DNA of 6,720 nt from Candidatus Agathobaculum merdigallinarum (lineage in GTDB: Bacteria; Bacillota; Clostridia; Oscillospirales; Butyricicoccaceae): positions 1 to 6,720 of the forward strand of contig DXDO01000100.1 of assembly GCA_019115425.1 (NCBI GenBank). The letters run 5' to 3'. Of the stretch, positions 1 through 5,043 are shown in pieces (within the stretch, counting starts at the first letter, position 1; each line of letters starts with the position of its first letter). The notes under the pieces were generated by a model. It did no database searches. It was given only the letters and a program-made list of their open reading frames with translations, and had not been told where the DNA came from. A program made the position numbers and the translations under genes.

Positions 1-458
1 AACGGGATGTCCGAGATCGAAACCGCGATCGAAGCGCCCAGCAGCGCTACGACCTCGGGGGAGTTGTCATAGTCGTTCTCCAGCACGGTGCAGACGATGG
101 AAACATCGTTTCTGAGATCCTTGGGGAACAGCGGGCGCATCGGGCGGTCGATCTGGCGGGAGGCCAGGATCGCCTTCTCGGAGGGACGGCCCTCACGGCG
201 CATGAAGCTGCCCGGGATGCGGCCTACTGCGTACAGGCGCTCCTCAAAGTCAACCGAGAGCGGGAAGAAATCGATGCCGTCGCGCGGCTTGGCGGACGCG
301 GTCGCAGTGACGAGCACGGCGGTATCGCCGTAGCGCACCAGGCACGAGCCGTTGGCGAGCTGCGCCATCTTGCCGGTTTCGACGGTTAAGCGGCGGCCGG
401 CGATCTCGGTTTCAAAAACGCGGTAGTTTTTGAAGTCAAAATGATTGATGTTTGCCAT
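1..458 (-). CDS. pnp: Polyribonucleotide nucleotidyltransferase (PNPase), N-terminal part, cut by window edge
   Basis: PNPase degrades RNA 3'->5' by phosphorolysis and is a main cytoplasmic exonuclease in mRNA turnover. The visible 152 codons begin MANINHFDFKNYRVFE and contain the hallmarks of the first RNase PH-like domain: ETGKMAQLANGS near residue 26, YGDTAVLVTAT near 43, DFFPLSVDFEER near 62, and the RNA-contacting GSFMRREGRPSEKAIL-RQIDRPMRPLFP stretch near residues 83-112. The ATG at 458 is preceded by a near-perfect AGGAGG (466-471) seven bases away, which fixes the start. It lies 188 bases downstream of rpsO on the same strand, the classic rpsO-pnp order, so it may be read from the rpsO promoter through the terminator between them. 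I see no separate promoter for it. The rest of the gene (KH and S1 domains) is outside the window. Identity is secure. Confidence 0.97.
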   Translation of the reverse strand, partial: MANINHFDFKNYRVFETEIAGRRLTVETGKMAQLANGSCLVRYGDTAVLVTATASAKPRDGIDFFPLSVDFEERLYAVGRIPGSFMRREGRPSEKAILASRQIDRPMRPLFPKDLRNDVSIVCTVLENDYDNSPEVVALLGASIAVSISDIP

Positions 459-488
459 TATTTTTCCTCCTCATACATTCATTGCTCC

Positions 489-593
489 GGAGGGCGGCGA
501 ATCACTTTTTTAGCACTTGAAGCAGGGGGGATTTGTCCAATTCGGGACGTTCTCCGCTCCTTCAACTGCTAAAAAGCGGTTTTGCCGCCTTCC
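489..593 (-). promoter_or_regulatory. Long imperfect hairpin in the pnp 5' leader
   Basis: Two arms about 45 bases long are complementary. 489-498 (GGAGGGCGGC) pairs with 584-593 with one wobble, 505-515 (CTTTTTTAGCA) pairs with 567-576 with one bulged T, and 517-522 (TTGAAG) pairs with 560-565. A small inner hairpin is GTCC at 535-538 with GGAC at 545-548. It sits between the rpsO terminator and the pnp start, about 18 bases upstream of the pnp Shine-Dalgarno. In E. coli the pnp leader forms a long stem cut by RNase III, which sets up PNPase autocontrol. A similar role here is inference; a dispersed palindromic repeat is the alternative. Confidence 0.6.
571..589 (-). terminator. Short terminator-like hairpin inside the pnp leader
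   Basis: Read on the minus strand, GCGG (588-585), loop CAAAA, CCGC (579-576) is followed by five T (575-571). The 4-bp stem is short for an intrinsic terminator. It uses the same bases as the outer and middle stems of the long leader hairpin (489-593), so the two cannot form together, which would suit an attenuator. Weakly supported as a terminator by itself. Confidence 0.3.
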
Positions 594-596
594 ACT

Positions 597-635
597 GAGA
601 AAACACGAATAGGGGAGCAGACTGCCCCCCTATTC
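597..635 (-). terminator. Rho-independent terminator of rpsO
   Basis: A perfect 9-bp stem is formed by GAATAGGGG (607-615) and CCCCTATTC (627-635), with two further inner pairs and a small loop. On the minus strand it is followed by GTGTTTTCTC, a moderately T-rich tail. It begins 11 bases after the rpsO stop codon. The same place in E. coli holds the leaky t1 terminator between rpsO and pnp, so partial read-through into pnp is likely. The plus-strand side also ends in a T-rich stretch. Confidence 0.8.
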
Positions 636-646
636 CCTTGTTTTTC

Positions 647-913
647 TTACTTACGGATGCCGAGCTTGGCAATCAGCGCACGGTAGCGGTTGATATCCTT
701 CTTCTGCAGGTATGCCAGCATAGAACGGCGCTGGCCGACCATCTTGAGCAGGCCGCGGCGGGAGTGGTTGTCCTTCTTGTGGACCTTCAGGTGCTCGGTG
801 AGCTCCTGAATGCGCGCGGTCAGGATAGCGATCTGAACTTCCGGAGAACCGGTGTCGGTCGCGTGGGTGCGGTTTGCCTCGATAACGGCGGTCTTGTCTT
901 CCTTACGAATCAT
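647..913 (-). CDS. rpsO: 30S ribosomal protein S15
   Basis: S15 is a primary 16S rRNA-binding protein of the 30S platform. The 88-residue product matches the family along its whole length: DTGSPEVQIAIL near residues 20-31, LTEHLKVHKKDNHSRRGLLKM near 39-59, and the C-terminal YLQKKDINRYRALIAKLGIRK. The ATG at 913 is chosen because GAAAGGTG (923-930) lies at normal spacing before it and gives the usual family length of 88-89. A GTG at 925 would add four residues but overlaps that same ribosome-binding site, so it is unlikely. It heads a unit with pnp on the minus strand and has its own promoter at 1051-1079. No oddities in the protein. Confidence 0.97.
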   Translation of the reverse strand: MIRKEDKTAVIEANRTHATDTGSPEVQIAILTARIQELTEHLKVHKKDNHSRRGLLKMVGQRRSMLAYLQKKDINRYRALIAKLGIRK

Positions 914-1044
914 GTTGATTTTCACCTTTCATTATAAAATATTACTTTGACTTTTCATACCCGCGTGCCGGGCTGCGGCTTGGTGAAATGGACGCGGTAG
1001 GGACGCGGCCGGTTCTTCCGTCAGCTAAGCAGGGGGCGAAAGTA
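914..1044 (-). promoter_or_regulatory. rpsO 5' leader, candidate S15 autoregulatory RNA
   Basis: About 130 bases separate the predicted transcription start (about 1044) from the rpsO ATG, long for a simple leader. The transcript carries CCGCGTCC twice (positions 1008-1001 and 997-990) and one ACGCGG (966-961) that can pair with either copy, so two alternative folds are possible. S15 represses its own mRNA by binding leader structures in several bacteria. That this leader does so is inference from position, length and pairing options. Confidence 0.4.
923..930 (-). promoter_or_regulatory. Ribosome-binding site that decides the rpsO start
   Basis: GAAAGGTG on the minus strand sits 9 bases before the ATG at 913. 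Because it overlaps the GTG at 925, it argues against the four-residue-longer form of S15. Confidence 0.75.
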
Positions 1045-1050
1045 CAATTT

Positions 1051-1079
1051 ATAATACCATGCTCAAACGAATTTGTAAA
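1051..1079 (-). promoter_or_regulatory. Housekeeping-sigma promoter of rpsO
   Basis: On the minus strand, -35 TTTACA (1079-1074) and -10 TATTAT (1056-1051) are separated by exactly 17 bases, in AT-rich surroundings. Each box differs from consensus at one position. Transcription would start near 1044. It points to rpsO with no gene between. Confidence 0.75.
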
Positions 1080-1132
1080 GTAATTTCTCGTTTTTTATTT
1101 ATTTTGACGCAATTTAACACTTTTCACCCCCG

Positions 1133-1145
1133 TTTTTGTCGAAAT
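1133..1145 (+). promoter_or_regulatory. Spo0A-box-like site
   Basis: TTTTTGTCGAAAT contains TGTCGAA (1137-1143), the core of the 0A box bound by the sporulation regulator Spo0A. It lies in the divergent region between rpsO and the plus-strand unit, about 75 bases upstream of the -10 at 1217. The flanking T and A runs also fit the wider site. A 7-base core is expected by chance roughly once in this much DNA, so this is a candidate only. Confidence 0.35.
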
Positions 1146-1146
1146 G

Positions 1147-1167
1147 TACAATTATGAACAAATTGTA
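1147..1167. repeat. Dyad TACAATT-N7-AATTGTA in the divergent promoter region
   Basis: A perfect 7-bp inverted repeat, TACAATT (1147-1153) and AATTGTA (1161-1167), has a 7-base centre. The centres of its half-sites are 14 bases apart, not a whole helical turn multiple, so operator use is uncertain. TACAATT recurs at 1043-1049, at the expected rpsO transcription start. The rest of the AT-rich stretch 1080-1190 shows no gene. Confidence 0.35.
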
Positions 1168-1192
1168 AACAGTATTTTGTCAGTTTTTTACC

Positions 1193-1222
1193 TTGCCGCA
1201 GCCGGCGGAGCGATGCTATAAT
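1193..1222 (+). promoter_or_regulatory. Extended -10 promoter for the plus-strand unit
   Basis: TGCTATAAT (1214-1222) gives a perfect -10 with the TGn extension. TTGCCG (1193-1198) is a half-consensus -35 at 18 bases. Transcription would start near A1229. It faces away from rpsO and leads directly into the small terminated unit at 1229-1336. Confidence 0.65.
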
Positions 1223-1228
1223 TTTACC

Positions 1229-1336
1229 ATCGTCGGCAGAAAGTTGATCGAATTTATCACTCTTAAAGCCGTTTTCTGGTTAAAGACACGCGACGGGGCT
1301 GTGCAGCAGTGCGGCCTGAAGTCGCGTTCTTTTTTT
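1229..1336 (+). ncRNA. Candidate small RNA or terminated leader of about 108 nt, family not recognised
   Basis: A promoter with start near 1229 and a strong intrinsic terminator ending at 1336 frame a unit with no convincing reading frame. Internal pairing is possible: CTT-AGCC (about 1262-1271) with GGTT-AAG (about 1278-1285), and CGGC near 1234 with GCCG near 1268. It does not resemble SRP RNA, 6S RNA or a riboswitch class I can name by eye. It may be a stand-alone small RNA or the prematurely ended leader of the SPL gene, whose start lies 199 bases after the terminator. Confidence 0.45.
1288..1336 (+). terminator. Strong Rho-independent terminator
   Basis: ACGCGAC (1288-1294) pairs perfectly with GTCGCGT (1321-1327). 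An inner GGGCTG/CGGCCT stem with two wobbles extends it, and TTCTTTTTTT follows (1327-1336). Plus strand. Ends the small unit beginning near 1229. Confidence 0.8.
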
Positions 1337-1357
1337 GTATCCTGTTTTTTATGAGCT

Positions 1358-1395
1358 GCCGGATGCGCCTTGCGCGTATCCGGCGGTTGTTTTTC
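1358..1395 (+). terminator. Second terminator-like hairpin, resembling a REP palindrome
   Basis: GCCGGAT (1358-1364) pairs with ATCCGGC (1378-1384). GCGC (1365-1368) pairs with GCGC (1372-1375) across a CTT loop, with two bases bulged. GGTTGTTTTT follows, giving a T-rich tail on the plus strand only. The GCCGGATGCG...ATCCGGC outline is close to that of enterobacterial REP elements, probably by convergence. Confidence 0.55.
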
Positions 1396-1411
1396 TGAGC
1401 GCAGAACAATC

Positions 1412-1433
1412 CGGACAGCCGCTGTCCGTTTTT
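1412..1433 (+). terminator. Third terminator-like hairpin
   Basis: CGGACAG (1412-1418), loop CCG, CTGTCCG (1422-1428), then TTTTT (1429-1433). The stem is a perfect 7 bp. It directly abuts the next -10 box at 1439, so it may insulate that promoter from upstream transcription. Confidence 0.55.
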
Positions 1434-1435
1434 CC

Positions 1436-1444
1436 TGCTATAAT
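1436..1444 (+). promoter_or_regulatory. Extended -10 box, likely promoter of the SPL gene
   Basis: TGCTATAAT is identical to the box at 1214-1222. I find no good -35 at 16-18 bases, because the third hairpin occupies that place. Extended -10 promoters can work without one. Transcription would start near 1451, giving a leader of about 84 bases before the SPL start codon. Confidence 0.45.
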
Positions 1445-1490
1445 AAGTACGGAAAGCCTTCCAGCGCGTTCCGGAAAAAGAATTTCGCAG

Positions 1491-1526
1491 GGGCGGTCAT
1501 CAGCCGCCCACTCTTCCGAAAGGCGG
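1491..1526 (+). promoter_or_regulatory. Alternative hairpins around the SPL ribosome-binding site
   Basis: CCGCCC (1504-1509) can pair with GGGCGG upstream (1491-1496). Its CCGCC part can instead pair with GGCGG downstream (1522-1526), which overlaps the probable Shine-Dalgarno AAAGG (1519-1523). One fold exposes the ribosome-binding site and the other hides it. Control of translation by this switch is inference. Confidence 0.35.
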
Positions 1527-1534
1527 CGCAGCCT

Positions 1535-2419
1535 ATGCAGACCATCCCTGCAAAAACCATCGTCACCAACACAAAAAACAGCGCGGGCTGGTTCGGCGCG
1601 CGCTACAACATGAATATCTACCGCGGATGCTGCCACGGCTGCATCTACTGCGACAGCCGCTCAGAATGCTACCGCAACGACGATTTCGACACCGTATACG
1701 CAAAGCAGGATGCCCTGCGCATCATCCTCGATGACCTGCGCCGCAAGACCCAGCCGGGCGTGGTGTCCACCGGCGCGATGAGCGACCCTTACAACCCATT
1801 CGAGCGCACCGAACAGCTCACGCGGCATGCGCTCGAACTGCTTGCCGCCTACGGCTTTGGGGTGGCCGTCGCAACAAAAAGCGATTTGATCTGCCGCGAC
1901 ATCGATATCCTGCGCGAGATCCACGCGGACGCGCCTGTGCTGTGCAAGCTGACGGTCACCACAGCGGATGACGCGCTCGCCAAACTGATCGAGCCGCACG
2001 CCCCTCCCCCTTCTGCCCGACTGGACGCGCTTGCCCGCCTGTCAGATGCCGGACTGCCCACCTGCATCCTGCTTATGCCCGTGCTCCCATGGATCACGGA
2101 CACCGAGGAAAACGTGCTGACTCTGGTGCGCCGTGCCAAAGAGGCAGGCGTACCGTCTATCTATCCCGCGTTCGGCCTGACCATGCGCGACCGCCAGCGC
2201 GCCTATTTTTATCAACAGCTTGACCGCACCTTCCCCGGCCTCAAGCAAAAATACATCTCCCGCTACGGCACGCGCTACCAGTGCGCCAGTCCGCACGCGC
2301 GGCGGCTTTGGGAGGTGTTCACCCGTGCCTGCGACGCCGCGGGTATCTTTTACCGGATGCAGGACATCACCCGCCGCTACCAGCGCGGATACGACTGCGG
2401 GCAGCTGTCTTTCTTCTGA
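1535..2419 (+). CDS. SPL-family radical SAM protein (COG1533, spore photoproduct lyase-like)
   Basis: The protein has 294 residues and starts MQTIPAKTIVTNTKN. It carries the radical SAM cluster motif Cys32-x3-Cys36-x2-Cys39 within RGCCHGCIYCDSR; these Cys bind a [4Fe-4S] cluster that splits S-adenosylmethionine. Further family signatures follow: STGAMSDPYNPFE (GGE-like SAM contact region), VAVATKSDLICRDID, CKLTVTTADD, IEPHAPPPSARLDAL, LLMPVLPWITDTEENV, and the tail RRYQRGYDCGQLSFF. Spore photoproduct lyase repairs UV thymine dimers, but this clade is shorter and its substrate is unproven, so I give no gene name. The ATG at 1535 is favoured because the motif IPAKTIV is the usual N-terminus and AAAGG lies 11 bases before it. 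Earlier in-frame starts would run through the promoter and terminators upstream. It stands alone on the plus strand, with no clear terminator after the TGA. Confidence 0.9.
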   Translation: MQTIPAKTIVTNTKNSAGWFGARYNMNIYRGCCHGCIYCDSRSECYRNDDFDTVYAKQDALRIILDDLRRKTQPGVVSTGAMSDPYNPFERTEQLTRHALELLAAYGFGVAVATKSDLICRDIDILREIHADAPVLCKLTVTTADDALAKLIEPHAPPPSARLDALARLSDAGLPTCILLMPVLPWITDTEENVLTLVRRAKEAGVPSIYPAFGLTMRDRQRAYFYQQLDRTFPGLKQKYISRYGTRYQCASPHARRLWEVFTRACDAAGIFYRMQDITRRYQRGYDCGQLSFF

Positions 2420-2593
2420 GCCATGCGCAAAGCGCACAAAATTTCCGCAAAGCGCCGCAGACATCATTGCGCGATGTTGCCTCAAACTTCCTGTGAGCTT
2501 GGAACGTATCAGTGAGCAGGTCCTGTTCTGAAAGAAGTACAGAGAAAGGGCCGGAGAGCAGGTCTCCGGCCCCCTAGAGGAAGATGGATTGAT
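2420..2593. other. Convergent intergenic region
   Basis: This is the gap between the end of the SPL gene (plus) and the end of the surface-protein pseudogene (minus). It holds a small hairpin just after the SPL stop (TGCGC 2424-2428, GCGCA 2432-2436, no T run) and the strong minus-strand terminator described separately. I see no gene in it. Confidence 0.6.
2534..2572 (-). terminator. Terminator of the surface-protein pseudogene
   Basis: A perfect 10-bp stem, GGGCCGGAGA (2548-2557) and TCTCCGGCCC (2563-2572), has a 5-base loop. On the minus strand it is followed by TTTCTCTGTACTTC, a modest T-rich tail. It lies 22 bases after the last stop of the SLH reading frame. The plus-strand side has no T run, so it serves the minus-strand unit, and its survival suggests the gene decayed recently. 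Confidence 0.7.
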
Positions 2594-4943
2594 TTAGTGT
2601 TCCAGATATCGCTCACTGAACCGCATCATAATCATGGCGATCTGTGCTCTGGATGTCTGTCCAGCAGGCTCCAGGGTGGTACTACTGGTGCCAGTCAACA
2701 ATCCCTCAGCGGCAGCCCAGCGGACGGCCTCAGTGTACCATTCGCCGATGCTTACATCGTCAAAGTCCATAGCGTAAGCGACTACTGGGCTGCCCGCCAG
2801 CCGCCACAGCACGGTAACGATCATGCTCCGACTGGTGGTGTTTTCGGCTCAAAGGTGGCGGGGCTGGTGCCCGCTATCAGGCCGTTTTCTTGCACATACT
2901 GCACGTCCTCGGCGTACCACGCATCCTCGTCCACATCATGGAAGGAGTTCTCCCAGGGCTGTTCCGGCTCCTAGACAGTCCGGTAGGTCACCTCAATGGT
3001 CACTTTCCCACTAGGCTGGGTGAAAGTGTAGGTCTGCGTGCGGTTGGGCAGAGCGACGCTCCACGTGCCGTCGCCGTTGGGTGGCATCGTGATCCGCTGT
3101 CGCAAGTCACCGCGGCGCTCTCACCTACAGGTACACCGGAGAGCGTCAAAATCACAGGGCCGTCGCGAGAGAGAGCCGTGGGGTCTGCCGTCAGGGTCAG
3201 TGCAGGTGTCGCTTTCTCAACTTTAAGGGTTGCTCTGCCTTGACCCGCCAGCATGACCGCCACGCCGCCAAAGTTGGCGGTGGCGGTGATGATATAAGGA
3301 CTGCTATTCGGTTTCCGCTGTTCGCCGTCCAACGTCACGGTCAGCGTGGTCGTGTAGGGGCCACCAGTGTTTTCGGCCTCGACAGCCCCAGTAGCGCGTC
3401 GCTTGTATCGCCCAGAAAAAATACCTTGTCGGCATCAGCAAGCGCATTGAGGCCGTTGCTCTGCGCCTTTTGCGCGCTCGCCGTGATGGTGATGGTGTCG
3501 CCATAGGCGGCGGTGCTGTTGGTCAACGGATTACCGGATGCATCCGCGAATGCCACCGTCACCGCACTGGCGTAGCTCACGTTGCCGTTAACCGTACCAC
3601 TGCCGATCAGCGTGCCGCTGGAGATCAGGTTCCCTCGTTGTCAATCATGCCGTTGTTGGTGAGCGTCACGCCCGCGGGGATGGTGTGGATAGTGTTCTCG
3701 GGGATAGCCAACGTGCGTTCAGCGGAAATTTCAAAGTCCTCTCAGGGAGCGACATTGGTGCCGTACACCCTGCCTGCGACGACCTAGGAGGTGACGCCAC
3801 TCCATGTGTTGTCTTAGCCGCTCTGATCACCGATGCTGCTGGCGAAAATGACCGCGTTGCCATTCTCACCGGTGGAGAAGGTGCCGTGGTCGCTACTGTC
3901 ACTGCCGCCGCCAATATCTGCGCCGCCTCTGGGCTCGTCCTTGGCGTTACTATGCCGCCGTTGATGATGGTGCCAAACCTAGCAGATATGTTGTCACTGC
4001 CTATGCCAGCGGTGCCGGTAGAATCATTGACAATTGCGCCTGCCGCAGTCTGCTTACCCATATTTTCTTCTACCGACCGGGCATAGATGGTCAGGCTGTC
4101 ATCTTCGCCGATATTGATTTCCTGTTCCGCATTCAGCGTACAGCCGTCCGCCAGAATGAGGTGTATCTCCCCTTCGTCGTTGAAACGGGAGTCAATGGTC
4201 ACGTTGCTGTTTACGACGTGCCAGCCGTTATTATTATCGCCCCACATCGTGTTCTCCACTGTAACTGCCGTGGTGCTGGGGCAGGTCTTCGTACCGCCGT
4301 CGGCATCTATGTGCGAAACATCGTTCGCTGGGTCAGCCAAGAGATCAGTCCCGTTATCCCTGGTGGCTGACCCCGGATCTTGGCCCCCTCCACCGTCACG
4401 GTGATGGTGGGCAGGGCGCAACTCTCCGCCACCGCACCGCCCTTTGGAAGCACAGCAGTGAAGGTATAGCCGCTGGGGGTATTCGGGTCGTACTCCGGCT
4501 CCGATACCCAGGTCACGCCCTCGATCTCCGCGGGGATAGGCTTGGTCTCCGCGCCCACCACGCCGATAGAGAGGACTTCCGGCAGGATTGGTTCCTAACC
4601 CGCCTGAATGGTCTGGGCAGCTACATCTTCCGCCAGAGGCGCAAGATCCGTGACAGTGGCGACTAGCGACTTCTGGCTGAGCGCGGGCGCCTCACCTTCC
4701 TCGGACAGAGATTGCCCGCAGTCCTCCGGCTCGGCCCCCTCGGCTCCACAGGCAGGGCAAGCTGTGTTCATGCCTTCCTCTGTGCAGGGTGCAGGGCACC
4801 GTACAGGTGTAGCCGGATTCCTGTGGGGCACTTTGTCCCAAAGAATCGTCCGCTGCGAGCACTCCGACAGGGAGCATGGGCAGCAGCAGGGCAAAACACA
4901 GGAGGAACGCGCTGATACACTTTGGGATTGGTTTGGGGTTCAT
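2594..4943 (-). pseudogene. Decayed secreted surface protein with SLH domains
   Basis: The intact ancestor would have been about 780 residues, exported and anchored to the wall by SLH domains. In order there is an ATG at 4943 (AAGGGGG about 10 bases before it) with a clear signal peptide (MNPKPIPKCISAFLLCFALL, cut near VLA-ADD); a Cys-rich CTVPCTEEGMNTACPAC-like region; an EGVTWVSEPEYDPNTP-GYTFTAVLP domain; and a segment with IDADGGTKTC and HLILADGCTLNAEQ, then glycine-rich INGG repeats typical of beta-helix surface proteins. After these come a GNVSYASAVTVAFADASGNPL domain and two C-terminal SLH modules (FHDVDEDAWYAEDVQYV and FDDVSIGEWYTEAVRWA), ending SERYLEH. Frameshifts lie near 4790, 4370, 3950, 3632, 3395, 3094 and 2840. 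In-frame stops are at 4597 (TAG), 3816 (TAA), 3786 (TAG), 3744 (TGA) and 2973 (TAG). Neighbouring genes are intact, so poor sequence quality alone is an unlikely cause. Confidence 0.85.
4783..4796. repeat. 7-bp tandem duplication (TGCAGGG twice) that breaks the surface-protein frame
   Basis: TGCAGGG occurs twice without a gap. Deleting one copy joins the signal-peptide frame exactly to the frame reading VPCTEEGMNTACPACGAEG, which is the expected continuation in this family. The frames were checked by position: a shift of 7 moves the first to the second. Slipped-strand mispairing is the simplest origin and could reverse. Confidence 0.85.
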
Positions 4944-4981
4944 TTGTGCGTGTACCCCCTTGGCAATATGGTTTTTGGGGG

Positions 4982-5009
4982 TGTATATGATCCGCCAGAG
5001 CGGTTTCAA
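4982..5009 (-). promoter_or_regulatory. Probable promoter of the surface-protein pseudogene
   Basis: On the minus strand, TTGAAA (5009-5004) and TATACA (4987-4982) are 16 bases apart, with a start expected near 4975, about 30 bases before the ATG at 4943. The spacer contains a small CCGC/GCGG dyad. The stretch 4944-5043 holds no gene, in particular no immunity gene for the toxin-like protein upstream. Confidence 0.45.
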
Positions 5010-5043
5010 GGGGCAACCTACTTGGTCCCTCAAGCCAACCTTC

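Noticed and set aside
931..936. TATAAT directly before the rpsO ribosome-binding site as a second promoter
   Set aside because: No -35 at the right distance, and the start would fall inside the ribosome-binding site.
638..937. Open frame of 99 codons on the plus strand over rpsO
   Set aside because: It is the antisense of a clear S15 gene and has no ribosome site or family resemblance.
932..958. Short upstream frame MKSQSNIL before rpsO
   Set aside because: Poor ribosome site and only eight residues; no evidence that it is translated.
1370..1534. N-terminal extension of the SPL protein
   Set aside because: The extra residues overlap terminator hairpins and a promoter box and do not look like family sequence; IPAKTIV is the usual beginning.
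3685..4404. Plus-strand open frames opposite the surface-protein pseudogene
   Set aside because: They mirror conserved protein sequence on the minus strand; high GC and codon bias open these frames.
2594..4943. Stop-codon recoding (for example TAG read as an amino acid) as the explanation for the broken surface gene
   Set aside because: TAA and TGA also interrupt it, and several lesions are frameshifts; neighbouring genes read normally.
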